From the NCBI RefSeq assembly GCF_031844705.1, contig NZ_CP134609.1:1612001-1676000 (forward strand): DNA of 64,000 nucleotides. Reading direction: 5' to 3'. This document shows, one piece after another, positions 41,619 through 50,303 of the stretch (position 1 is the first letter of the stretch; each line of letters starts with the position of its first letter). The stretch is from Streptomyces sp. ITFR-16. GTDB taxonomy: Bacteria; Actinomycetota; Actinomycetes; Streptomycetales; Streptomycetaceae. The notes under the pieces are model-generated. The model had not been told where the DNA came from. It saw only the letters and a program-made list of their open reading frames with translations, and did not search any database. A program made the translations under genes and the position numbers.

Positions 41619-44600
41619 TCAGACACGGGCGGAGTCCCTTTCCGCACGGACCGCGGTGTGCGCTTCGGGCCCGGGTCCGGTCCTCGGCAGCTGGGACGCC
41701 GTACGCCGGGTCTGCCTGCCGATGCGGGCGCGGACCTGGGCGCGGGCGGGGTCGAGGTCGCCGCCGGCGATCAGGATGTGGTCCGTGAGGCGTCCGGAGG
41801 CGTAACCGTCGTCGAGGTCGCAGAACTCCGCCTGGAACCACTCGTAGCGGTCGGCGTACACCGCCTTGATGTGGTCGATGTCCCGGATCGCCGAGATCAG
41901 TTCGTCCGACTCGTACACCAGCGGCCCGGGAGCGCTGCTCTCGAAGTCGAAGTAGAAGCCCCGCAGGGTGTCCCGGTAGTGGTCGAGGTCGTAGGTGAAG
42001 AAGAGGATCGGGCGTCCGGTGTTGACGAAGTCGAACATCAGCGAGGAGTAGTCCGTGATCATCACGTCGGCGATGAGCGACAGATCCGCCATGTCCGGGT
42101 AGTCGGAGACGTCGAAGACGAAACCGTCGCCCGCACCGGGGACCGGGTCCACCACGTTCGGGTGCCTGCGCACCATGAGGACATGGTCGTCACCGAGCCT
42201 CGCGCGCGCGTCGTCGAGGTCGATCCGGAAGTCGAACTTGTACTTGCCCGGGGCGTAGTACTGGTCGTCGCGCCAGGTGGGGGCGTACATGATGACGCGC
42301 TTGCCCTCGGGCAGACCGATGCGCCGCCGGATCTCCGCCGCCCGCTGTTCCGTGCCGGGCCGGCGCAGGATGTCGTTGCGCGGGTAGCCGCACTCGACCA
42401 TTTCGCCGGGGAACCGGAAGGCCCGCTTGAGGATGGGGGTCGAGAAGCTGTTGGGCGAGACCAGCATGTCCCAGTTCTGGACCTCCTTCTCGACCCTCTC
42501 CAGGTACCGCTGGTCCGCGAAGTGGACGGACTCGATGTCATGGCCGATGCGCTTGAGCGGGGTGCCGTGCCAGGTCTGTACGACGATCTGGTCCGGCCGC
42601 TTCTCGAACCAGTCCGGGAGGTGGTTGTTGGCGACGATGTAGCGCGAGGTGGCCAGCGCCTCGTACCACTCGGGGGACCACATGCGCACGGGCCGGGCGG
42701 TGGGCGGCACCTCGACCTGGTCGTCGCGGACGACCCAGAGGTGCTCCAGCTCCACCCCGCGCCGGACCATCTCCTCGTGGACGGCACGGGGGCTGTCGGA
42801 GTACTGGGTGCCCTTGAAGGCGTCGAAGAGCACGGCCTGCCGGACCGGGGTCCGCCGGGCCTGCGGGTAGGCCTTGGTACGCAGCTGCTTCTGCCGGTAC
42901 GGGCCCCGGGCGTTCTCCGGCATGGCGGACTGGACGAGCATGGAGAGCCGGTCGTACGCCTCGGCCTGGAGTTCGTAACCCCGGCCGCCCTCCCGCATCT
43001 CCTGCGGCATCGTGGGGATGAGCCGCTGCTGGAGCTTGATCATGAGGTCGGGCGAGCGCTCGTCGGGCGCGACGGCGGAGGGGTCCTGGCGGCGCAGGAA
43101 GAAGTCCCAGCGTCCGGCGGCGAGCGGGATGGCCCCGGCGAGCGTCTTCATCGCGGCCGGGGTCAGTACGGTGCGGAACTGCTTGCCGGACCAGAAGACG
43201 GGGACGGCCCGCTCGGCACCGTGGGCACGGGATCTCACCACGAGGTGGGCCGATATGCGCTCGGCGGGGGTCAGCAGGTCGGCGCCCGCGTACTCGGCGA
43301 TCAGTTCCAGCGAACCGTCCTCCCGCCAGCACCCGTCGACGAGGATCGGCAGGGCGGCGCGCTCGAAGAGGACGACATAGCCGGAGCCGTTGCGGTGGAC
43401 GACGATCTCGCGGTCGCCCTGCTCGGTCTGGAGTGCGGCGGGCATCCGGTAGTGCCCGTCGTCGACGTCCTCGGCCAGCACCGGGTACAGCGGCGCCTTC
43501 CGTCCCTCGACATGGACGGTGGTCTTCCAGCCGTTGCTGCCCATCGTCCAGGCCTGCGGCACGGAGCCGTCGCCCGAGCCCCGGGAGCCGGGCACCACAT
43601 GGCGCAGCGGGACGCGGGTGACGAAGGTGCACCAGCCATCGCCGCCGGGCTGGAACGTCATCCAGGCGTCGTGCCGGCCGGCGCCGCTCATGCTGGTCAC
43701 CCGGAACTTTCCCCATTCGGGGATCTTGGGTCCGAGGTAGACGCCGCCGAGCTCCAGATTCCCGCCCACGACGCGGTGCCGGGTGATGCGGCACCGGACG
43801 ACCTCGACGCGGAGTTTCAGACCGCCCTGCACGAAGAGCGGCAGGATGCGTGTGTTCTTGTCGACATAGCGGTACGGCGGATTGGCCGCCGTACCCGCGC
43901 CGCCGCGCCCGACGCTCTTGTACCGGAAGAGGCCGCGGCTGAAGACACCGGCGGCGACGTCCCAGGTCCCCTCGACCCACTGGCCCTTCTTCTTGAGGCG
44001 GGTGGTGTCGAACCGGCTCTCGAAACCGGCCCAGTCGTAGCAGTAACGATTCTGGTTGGACTGCTCGGTGGCCTGGGGGTAGTAGGTCGTCCGGGCCATG
44101 TTGATGACCTTGCTGCCGGTCTTCTTGTTGCGCAGCGCCAGGGCCTTGGTCGACATGTGCCGCTTGTGGACGTTGATGAAGCGCACATAGGCGGATCCGG
44201 TGAGCGTCAGCCACTCGCCCTTCCACTCGGCTCCGGTCAGCGAGCTGTAGGGCGACAGCTCCTTGTCGAGGCGGTAGTCGCTCTTGTCCAGGCCCGTCTT
44301 CCTGTTGGTCAGGTGCGGGTAGTTCAGATAGCGGCGCAGCCGCCGGCGCACGGGCAGCGGGCCGCCCTTGCGCTCGAACGCGATGACGTCGAGGAGTTCG
44401 TCGAGCCGCCCCTCCTGCACGAGGAGCCACTTCACCCGTGCGTCGGCGGGCAGTTCGTCGACGATGCCCTCGTCCGCCTCGTCCAGGAACTCCTTGGCCC
44501 AGAACATGAAGGCCTGGCGGTACTCGTCGTCCGCGTCGGGGAGCACCTTGAGATGCAGCATCAGGTCGGACTTGAGGCAGGCGAGGTCGTACTTGCGCTT

Positions 44601-45371
44601 GTGCTCGACGAACATGCGCGAGCGGTGCTGGGCGAGGAACCGGCTCACGGACTGCACGGCCGCGACGCGGTCGCGCAGGTTGCTCAGCTCGGTGTGCCGC
44701 TGGGTGATAGACGGGGCGGCGCCGCCGTCACGCCGCCGCCAGAAATAGACGATGTCCGTGATGACATCGACCTTCTTGGCGCGGAAGTGGGCGAACATGT
44801 TGACCCAGGAGTCCTCGTAGAGAACCCCTTCGGGGAACTGTATGAAGTGGTGGTCCCAGAAAGTCCGCCGGAATACCTTGTTCCACACGGTGCGGTCGTA
44901 GATCAGCGCCTCGAAGCGCGTGATGTGCGTTCCCTTGCGGTCGCGCTGCATGGGGCCCTTGTGCAGCGGGGACTGCCACTTCGTCGTGGAGTTCATCATC
45001 TGGACATTGCCGGAGACGAAGTCCGAGCCCGACTCGGTCAGGGTGCGGATGAGCAGTTCGTAGGCGTACTCGGGAATGACGTCGTCGCCGTCCGCGAAGA
45101 CCAGGAACTCGCCCTCGGGGTGCATCGCCCTGAGCCCGGTGTTGCGGGCGTGCCCGGGGCCGTTGGCCTCCTGGCGCAGCAGCTTGAAGCGCGGGTCGTT
45201 GTCGCAGAACTCCTGGGCCAGTTCGGTCGATCCGTCGGTGGACCCGTCGTCGACCATGATCACTTCGAAGTCACGGAAGGTCTGCCGAGCGATCGACTCC
45301 AGGCACTCCGTCAGATAGGTCTCGACGCCCTGGAAAGGCACGATCACACTCAGGCGCGGCCCACCGGCCAT
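41619..45371 (-). CDS. Glycosyltransferase 2 fused to CDP-glycerol glycerophosphotransferase
   Basis: 1250 residues. N-terminal GT2 domain (about 1-330): SVIVPFQGVETYLTECLESI, VDDGSTDGSTEL and the DXD-type FADGDDVIPEYAY. A large middle region (about 340-830) is beta-rich and of unknown fold. C-terminal CDP-glycerol:poly(glycerophosphate) transferase domain (about 840-1210) carries VQTWHGTPLKRIGHD, SPNSFSTPILKRAF, MYAPTWRDDQYY and ITDYSSLMFDFVN, as in TagB/TagF. It probably builds a teichoic-acid-like or glycosyl-glycerophosphate polymer in the cytoplasm at the membrane. ATG at 45371. Confidence 0.9.
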   Translation of the reverse strand: MAGGPRLSVIVPFQGVETYLTECLESIARQTFRDFEVIMVDDGSTDGSTELAQEFCDNDPRFKLLRQEANGPGHARNTGLRAMHPEGEFLVFADGDDVIPEYAYELLIRTLTESGSDFVSGNVQMMNSTTKWQSPLHKGPMQRDRKGTHITRFEALIYDRTVWNKVFRRTFWDHHFIQFPEGVLYEDSWVNMFAHFRAKKVDVITDIVYFWRRRDGGAAPSITQRHTELSNLRDRVAAVQSVSRFLAQHRSRMFVEHKRKYDLACLKSDLMLHLKVLPDADDEYRQAFMFWAKEFLDEADEGIVDELPADARVKWLLVQEGRLDELLDVIAFERKGGPLPVRRRLRRYLNYPHLTNRKTGLDKSDYRLDKELSPYSSLTGAEWKGEWLTLTGSAYVRFINVHKRHMSTKALALRNKKTGSKVINMARTTYYPQATEQSNQNRYCYDWAGFESRFDTTRLKKKGQWVEGTWDVAAGVFSRGLFRYKSVGRGGAGTAANPPYRYVDKNTRILPLFVQGGLKLRVEVVRCRITRHRVVGGNLELGGVYLGPKIPEWGKFRVTSMSGAGRHDAWMTFQPGGDGWCTFVTRVPLRHVVPGSRGSGDGSVPQAWTMGSNGWKTTVHVEGRKAPLYPVLAEDVDDGHYRMPAALQTEQGDREIVVHRNGSGYVVLFERAALPILVDGCWREDGSLELIAEYAGADLLTPAERISAHLVVRSRAHGAERAVPVFWSGKQFRTVLTPAAMKTLAGAIPLAAGRWDFFLRRQDPSAVAPDERSPDLMIKLQQRLIPTMPQEMREGGRGYELQAEAYDRLSMLVQSAMPENARGPYRQKQLRTKAYPQARRTPVRQAVLFDAFKGTQYSDSPRAVHEEMVRRGVELEHLWVVRDDQVEVPPTARPVRMWSPEWYEALATSRYIVANNHLPDWFEKRPDQIVVQTWHGTPLKRIGHDIESVHFADQRYLERVEKEVQNWDMLVSPNSFSTPILKRAFRFPGEMVECGYPRNDILRRPGTEQRAAEIRRRIGLPEGKRVIMYAPTWRDDQYYAPGKYKFDFRIDLDDARARLGDDHVLMVRRHPNVVDPVPGAGDGFVFDVSDYPDMADLSLIADVMITDYSSLMFDFVNTGRPILFFTYDLDHYRDTLRGFYFDFESSAPGPLVYESDELISAIRDIDHIKAVYADRYEWFQAEFCDLDDGYASGRLTDHILIAGGDLDPARAQVRARIGRQTRRTASQLPRTGPGPEAHTAVRAERDSARV

Positions 45372-45702
45372 GCTTCACGCTCCACTTCACAGCAGTAGTG
45401 AGCACCTGCGCCACCACTCGAGGTTCCAGCTCCCCGCGCATCCTCTTCATTGAGTCATGGGAGACTCGAAGGCAGGAACCGACTCCGGGCGATCACGTGT
45501 CAGTCAACTTCGAAGCCTTTGCGCCAGATGTGAATCGTAAGTGAAAGTTAAATAATGTCAATGCGACATTTGGCCCCCAGGCACGCGCACGCACCACTCT
45601 GAACTGCAGTGATTCACATCACCCGCTCTCCCGCGCAACCATCGGCCCGGGTCGCAGGTCGACAACAAATGGCTTCCGTGCCGGGCCGCCCGGGAATGCC
45701 GC
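45372..45702. other. Gene-free 330-bp region upstream of the glycosyltransferase
   Basis: No convincing ORF. An AT-rich patch at about 45530-45575 (GTTAAATAATGTC and flanks) stands out against the surrounding G+C and would suit a promoter for the minus-strand glycosyltransferase gene. No hairpin or RNA gene was recognised. Confidence 0.5.
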
Positions 45703-46782
45703 TCAGAGCGCGCGCCACTCGTCGAAGCCGAGGCCCTGCCCCTCCACCTGACGCGCCACACGCGGGTGGCCGTCCGTGCCCACGACGGCCATCACCACCC
45801 GGCCGAGGGCGTCGTGCGTCAGCGCCGGCGCGGCCGCACAGGGCACACCGGTGTCCGACCACCACAGACCGTTCGCCTCGTTCTCCGTGACCCCGACCCC
45901 GACGGCCGCCGTCCCCTCGATCCCCCGGTGGGCCAGCACCGTGCAGTCGAAGCCGTCCAGCACCGTGCGGATCACGGCGTGCGCGCCGTCGCCGGGAGCA
46001 CCGCCGAGGGCCATCGGCCAGCCGTCCGCGCGATAGGCGACGACACCGCCCGCGGGGTCGGTCCAGTAGTACGTCGCACGGCCCGGCGAGGTCTCCAGCA
46101 CGGCCAGCGAGCCAGGGCTCACCGCGAGACGGGAGCGCTGGACCTCGCCCCAGCCGCCGCCCGGCTTCTCCTGCTGCCAGTGCAGCGTCCCCTTGTCCGT
46201 CGCCGCGAAGATCTCGATGACCCCGGTACTGAGCGCGACCACGGCGGGAAGCTCCTTGATGCGCGTGCAGCGCAGGTCCTCCCAGCCGCGCCACTTGCCG
46301 TCCGCCCGCTCGCGGCGCAGCATCATGCCGCCGCGGCCGTTGTGCGCCATGACGTGCACCTCGCCCGAGGCGTTCACCACGACGACGGGCGCGCCGAACC
46401 TGCTGCCCACGTCGGCTTCCTTGTGCGGGTTGCCCAGCGAGTGCCAGGCGGCCACGGGGCGGCCCGTCTGGTACTGGATCGCGTGCATGATGTCGACGGT
46501 GACACCGCCCTCCGCCGAGGGCCGCTCACGGCGGCCGGCGAAGTGCACATAGGCCTCGGCGTTCTGCGTCACGGACAGGTGCGTCAGCTCCGGCAGCCGC
46601 ACGACGTCCGGGGCGTCCCACTCCGGGCCGCCCGGACGCTTCTCGGTCCAGCGGCGGAGACCGCCCTCGCCGGGGACGTAGGCGGTGAGCCTGCCGTCCT
46701 TGCCCCGGGTGAGCCAGATGCCGCGTAGCGCTGGGGCCTCAGGGGCAACCTTGGAGGTCGCGCGGGCATCCTGTCCGAGCAT
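45703..46782 (-). CDS. Propeller-like cytoplasmic protein of unknown function
   Basis: 359 residues built from repeated short beta motifs with Trp/Gly turns (RGGMMLRRERADGKWRGWED, TLHWQQEKPGGGWGEV, ATYYWTDPAGGVV), as in PLL/fucose-lectin or sialidase-type propellers. No signal peptide or membrane segment. I do not recognise a named family. ATG at 46782 (MLGQDARATSKV) is preferred; an in-frame TTG at 46803 with overlapping sequence is possible because GAAAGG lies between them and could serve the ATG. Divergent from the LCP gene. Confidence 0.65.
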   Translation of the reverse strand: MLGQDARATSKVAPEAPALRGIWLTRGKDGRLTAYVPGEGGLRRWTEKRPGGPEWDAPDVVRLPELTHLSVTQNAEAYVHFAGRRERPSAEGGVTVDIMHAIQYQTGRPVAAWHSLGNPHKEADVGSRFGAPVVVVNASGEVHVMAHNGRGGMMLRRERADGKWRGWEDLRCTRIKELPAVVALSTGVIEIFAATDKGTLHWQQEKPGGGWGEVQRSRLAVSPGSLAVLETSPGRATYYWTDPAGGVVAYRADGWPMALGGAPGDGAHAVIRTVLDGFDCTVLAHRGIEGTAAVGVGVTENEANGLWWSDTGVPCAAAPALTHDALGRVVMAVVGTDGHPRVARQVEGQGLGFDEWRAL

Positions 46783-46977
46783 GAGTCTGCGATTACCTTT
46801 CAAGAACTGACGTCCGACAACTCGCGCAGCATTTCGAATCTGTTACATACTAAGCCCCCGTACGACGGGATATTCCGGGGCTCACAGCGTACGATTCGCG
46901 GCCGCTCACGACGCCGCCGCGTGCCCGAACTGTCACAGTCGTGCCACTGTTTTCGTACGCACATCTGATCGACTGTC

Positions 46978-46983
46978 TATAGT
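46978..46983 (+). promoter_or_regulatory. Candidate -10 box for the LCP gene
   Basis: TATAGT, a strong -10 hexamer, sits 102 bases before the LCP ATG in the 302-bp divergent region. No good -35 is visible at the standard spacing, so activator or alternative-sigma use is possible. The rest of 46783-47084 has no gene. Confidence 0.4.
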
Positions 46984-47084
46984 GCTCATCCCAGGAAAAC
47001 GCGGACCGGCTCCACCCCCCACCCGAGTCCCACTCCCATCACCTGCGCCCTGACCAGGCCACAAGTTGTGAGGACTCACTCAGG

Positions 47085-48182
47085 ATGAGCCAAGACGCCA
47101 CCACCCCCAGCCAGGGGAACTCCCCGGAGAGCCCCCGTCGGGGGCGCAAGCGTGTGCGGACGCGGGGCCAGCGAATACGGCGGGGGATCCTGCTGTCGGT
47201 GCTGGTGCTCGTCGTTGCCGCCGGCGGGACGGCCTACTGGCTGTACAGCCGGCTCGACGGGAACATCAAGGGCGTCGACATCAACAAGGCGCTCGGCGAG
47301 GACCGGCCGGAGAAGCTGCCCACCAGCGGGCAGAACCTCCTGGTCCTCGGCTCCGACTCGCGGGCCGGTGCGGAGAACAAGGCGCTGGGCGGCGGCGGGG
47401 CCGTCAGCGGGGCGCGGTCCGACACCGCGATGGTCGTGCACATCCCCGAGGGGCGCAGCAAGGCCGTCGCCGTGTCCATTCCGCGTGACACCCTGGTCAC
47501 CCGGCCCGAGTGCACCAAGGCCGACGGCTCGACGGTGGGCTCCGCGAACCGCGTGATGTTCAACTCCGTCTACTCCCAGGTCGGTCCGGCCTGTGTGGTC
47601 AAGACCGTCGAGAAGATGTCCGGGGTCCGCATCGACCACTACCTGGAGATCAACTTCGCCGGGTTCAAGGACCTCGTCGACGCCATCGGCGGCGTCACCG
47701 TGGACGTCCCGCAGGACATCCACGACAAGTCCTCCGGCCTCGACCTGACCGCCGGACCGCACAAGCTCAACGGCACCGAGTCGCTCTCCTACGTACGGAC
47801 CCGGCACGGCATCGGTGACGGCAGCGACCTCGGCCGTATCGGGCTCCAGCAGCAGTTCATCCTCGCCCTCCTCAGCGAGGTCAAGTCGCAGGATCTGCTG
47901 AGCAGTCCGACCAGTACGTACAAGCTGGCCAACTCCGCGACCAAGTCGCTCACCACCGACGAGGACCTCGCCTCCCTCACCTCGCTCGCCGAGTTCGCCC
48001 GTTCGATGAAGGGCGTCGACCCGGGCACGATGGAGACGATCATGCTGCCCGTCGCCTACGACAAGGTCGACCCCAACCGCGTGGTGGCCGCCGAGCCGCA
48101 GGCCAAGACCCTGTGGAAGGCGATCCGCGAGGACGCCGCCATCCCCGAGTCCGCCAAGAAGTCCCCCGCGACCGGCGGCTGA
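47085..48182 (+). CDS. LCP (LytR-CpsA-Psr) family cell-wall polymer transferase
   Basis: 365 residues. Cytoplasmic basic N-terminus (RRGRKRVRTRGQR), one membrane helix at about 38-58, and an extracellular LCP domain: LLVLGSDSRAG, RSDTAMVVHIPEG, SIPRDTLVTRPEC, FKDLVDAIGGVTVDVP and SYVRTRHGIGDGSDLGRI, with the Arg/Asp residues that bind polyprenyl-pyrophosphate. Such enzymes attach teichoic acids or other glycopolymers to peptidoglycan, consistent with the nearby polymerase fusion. ATG start with GTGAGGAC about 12 bases upstream. Confidence 0.93.
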   Translation: MSQDATTPSQGNSPESPRRGRKRVRTRGQRIRRGILLSVLVLVVAAGGTAYWLYSRLDGNIKGVDINKALGEDRPEKLPTSGQNLLVLGSDSRAGAENKALGGGGAVSGARSDTAMVVHIPEGRSKAVAVSIPRDTLVTRPECTKADGSTVGSANRVMFNSVYSQVGPACVVKTVEKMSGVRIDHYLEINFAGFKDLVDAIGGVTVDVPQDIHDKSSGLDLTAGPHKLNGTESLSYVRTRHGIGDGSDLGRIGLQQQFILALLSEVKSQDLLSSPTSTYKLANSATKSLTTDEDLASLTSLAEFARSMKGVDPGTMETIMLPVAYDKVDPNRVVAAEPQAKTLWKAIREDAAIPESAKKSPATGG

Positions 48183-48200
48183 CGGAGCGGCAGGTGCCGT

Positions 48201-48236
48201 GGTGTCACGCGCACGGTTCCGCCGGCGCGTGACACC
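48201..48236 (+). terminator. Terminator of the LCP gene
   Basis: GGTGTCACGCGC at 48201-48212 pairs with its complement at 48225-48236, loop of 12. It lies 18 bases after the stop and 8 bases before the next start. Confidence 0.75.
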
Positions 48237-48244
48237 CTTCCGGG

Positions 48245-48634
48245 ATGCTGAGTGAACGCACCCTGGTGATCGTCGACGCGGCCAATGTCGTCGGGTCGGT
48301 GCCGGACGGCTGGTGGCGCGACCGGCGCGGGGCGGCCGAGCGGCTGCGGGACTCGCTGGTCCCCTGCGCCGCCGACGGCCTGCCAGGCCACCCCGGACCC
48401 GTCGATCTGGTCCTGGTCGTCGAGGGCCGGGCCCGGGACGTGGCCCCGGTGCCCGGGGTCCGGGTGGAGGCCGCCGCCGGGAGCGGCGACGACCTGATCA
48501 CCGAGCTGGCCGCCGGGGCCGGGAGCGCGGTGCCGCCCCGGCCCTGTGTCGTCGTCACGGCCGACCGGGAGCTGAGGCGGCGCGTCGAGGCGCACGGGGC
48601 CCGGTGCGCCGGGCCCCGTACCGTACGGCCCTGA
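48245..48634 (+). CDS. NYN/PIN-like domain protein
   Basis: 129 residues. Strand-Asp motif TLVIVDAANVVGSVPDGWW at the N-terminus, VDLVLVVEGRA in the middle and VVVTADRELRRRVEAHGA at the C-terminus give the acidic triad pattern of NYN/PIN-like nucleases. Small single-domain protein with no partner obvious. ATG at 48245. Convergent with the amino-acid permease gene. Confidence 0.75.
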   Translation: MLSERTLVIVDAANVVGSVPDGWWRDRRGAAERLRDSLVPCAADGLPGHPGPVDLVLVVEGRARDVAPVPGVRVEAAAGSGDDLITELAAGAGSAVPPRPCVVVTADRELRRRVEAHGARCAGPRTVRP

Positions 48635-48647
48635 GAGGGCGGGCCGC

Positions 48648-50153
48648 TCACTTCGTGGAGCGGTGCACCCGGCTGTGGCCACGGCCGTAGGCGAAGTAGA
48701 TGACCACGCCGATGACCATCCAGATGCCGAACCGGAGCCAGGTCTCGGCCGGCAGGTTCAGCATCAGCCAGACCGACGCGGCCACCGACAGGATCGGGAT
48801 CAGCGGCACCCACGGCGTGCGGAAGGCGCGGTGCAGGTCGGGGCGGGTGCGGCGCAGGACGATGACGCCGAGGGCGACGACCACGAACGCGAAGAGCGTG
48901 CCGATGTTCACCAGGGTCGCCAGCTCGTTGATGCTGGTCAGACCGGCGATGACCGCGATCAGCACGCCGAGCAGGATGGTCGGGCGGTACGGGGTGCGAA
49001 AGCGCGGGTGCGTCTTGGAGAAGAAGCGCGGCAGCAGGCCGTCCCGGCTCATCGCGAAGAAGACGCGGGTCTGGCCCAGCAGCAGGATCATGCAGACCGT
49101 GGTGAGGCCGACCGCGGCGCCGAAGCTGATGACCCCCGCGTAGAAGGGGTGCCCGACGGCCTTGAAGGCGTCGGCGAGCGGGGCGCTCACGGACAGCTCG
49201 GTGTAGTGCTCCATTCCGGTCACCACGATCGACACGGCGACGTACAGCGCGGTGCAGATGAACAGCGAGGCCATGATCCCGCGCGGCATGTCGCGCTGCG
49301 GGACCTTGGTCTCCTCCGCCGCCGTGGCCACGACGTCGAAGCCGATGAAGGCGAAGAAGACGACGGACGCGGCGGTGAAGATGCCCATGACGCCGAAGTT
49401 CGTCGGGGCGTAGCCGAAGATCAGCTGGACCAGCGGGGCGTCCAGGCCGGAGCCGGAGGGCTGGGGCTGGGCCTCGGGGATGAACGGCGAGTAGTTCGCG
49501 GTGTCGATGAAGAACAGCCCCGCGATGATCACGATCAGCACCACGGCCACCTTGATGGCCACCACCACCGTGGTGACCCGGGCCGAGAGCTTCATGCCGA
49601 GCACCAGGATGACGGTCAGCACCAGCACCAGGGCGAAGGCGAGGATGTCGAAGCCGAATCCTTTTGCCACATCGGGGCCGGACAGCGCGTCGGGCAGGTG
49701 CCAGCCCGCGTTGTCCAGCAGCGAGCGGACGTAGCCGGACCAGCCGACCGCCACCACCGCCGTGCCCAGCGCGAACTCCAGCACCAGGTCCCAGCCGATG
49801 ATCCAGGCCACCAGCTCACCCAGCGAGGCGTAGGAGAAGGTGTACGCGGAGCCGGCCACCGGGACCGTGGAGGCGAACTCCGCGTAGCAGAGAGCTGCCA
49901 GGGCGCAGACGACGCCCGCGACCACGAAGGCGATGGCGGTGGCCGGTCCCGCGGTCTCCTTGGCCACCTTCCCCGTCAGGACGAAGATGCCGGTGCCGAT
50001 GATGACACCCACCCCGAAGACCGTGAGGTCCAGGGCGGAGAGGGACTTCTTGAGGGCGTGCTCCGGCTCCTCGGTGTCACGGATGGACTGTTCGACCGTC
50101 TTGGTCCGGAACAGCCCGTCCTTGCTCGGGGGCAGGTCCTGCTGCGTGCTCAC
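48648..50153 (-). CDS. Amino-acid permease (APC superfamily, CAT type)
   Basis: 501 residues with about 12 membrane segments. First segments include GVGVIIGTGIFVLTG, the APC substrate-binding loop in TM1, then YTFSYASLGELVAWIIGWDLVLE, GFDVVATAAEETKVPQRDMPRGI (TM6 unwound region and cytoplasmic loop) and a final YFAYGRGHSRVHRSTK tail. This matches cationic/branched amino-acid carriers; the exact substrate is unknown. GTG at 50153 (GGAGGTACGCCG upstream) preferred over the upstream TTG. Located downstream of dxs on the same strand, separated by a terminator. Confidence 0.9.
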   Translation of the reverse strand: MSTQQDLPPSKDGLFRTKTVEQSIRDTEEPEHALKKSLSALDLTVFGVGVIIGTGIFVLTGKVAKETAGPATAIAFVVAGVVCALAALCYAEFASTVPVAGSAYTFSYASLGELVAWIIGWDLVLEFALGTAVVAVGWSGYVRSLLDNAGWHLPDALSGPDVAKGFGFDILAFALVLVLTVILVLGMKLSARVTTVVVAIKVAVVLIVIIAGLFFIDTANYSPFIPEAQPQPSGSGLDAPLVQLIFGYAPTNFGVMGIFTAASVVFFAFIGFDVVATAAEETKVPQRDMPRGIMASLFICTALYVAVSIVVTGMEHYTELSVSAPLADAFKAVGHPFYAGVISFGAAVGLTTVCMILLLGQTRVFFAMSRDGLLPRFFSKTHPRFRTPYRPTILLGVLIAVIAGLTSINELATLVNIGTLFAFVVVALGVIVLRRTRPDLHRAFRTPWVPLIPILSVAASVWLMLNLPAETWLRFGIWMVIGVVIYFAYGRGHSRVHRSTK

Positions 50154-50239
50154 CGGCGTACCTCCACGCACTCGTCGTGCACGCCATGATTCGGACCCGG
50201 CCGCCCGCAGCACGCCTCGCGCGGCGGGATTTCACGCGA

Positions 50240-50283
50240 ATGGGCCGGTCGGACCACCCGTACAGGGTGGGCGACCGGCCCAT
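50240..50283 (-). terminator. Terminator of dxs
   Basis: ATGGGCCGGTCG at 50240-50251 pairs with CGACCGGCCCAT at 50272-50283, with an inner CCACCC/GGGTGG stem. It lies 20 bases beyond the dxs stop on the minus strand. Confidence 0.8.
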
Positions 50284-50303
50284 TCGGAGTGCTGCGGCGC
50301 GGA

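Noticed and set aside
41658..45398. 1246-codon open frame antisense to the glycosyltransferase fusion
   Set aside because: Its composition (Arg, Val, Asp, Gly-rich, no motifs) is that of the reverse strand of a G+C-rich gene; the sense frame has clear GT2 and TagF motifs.
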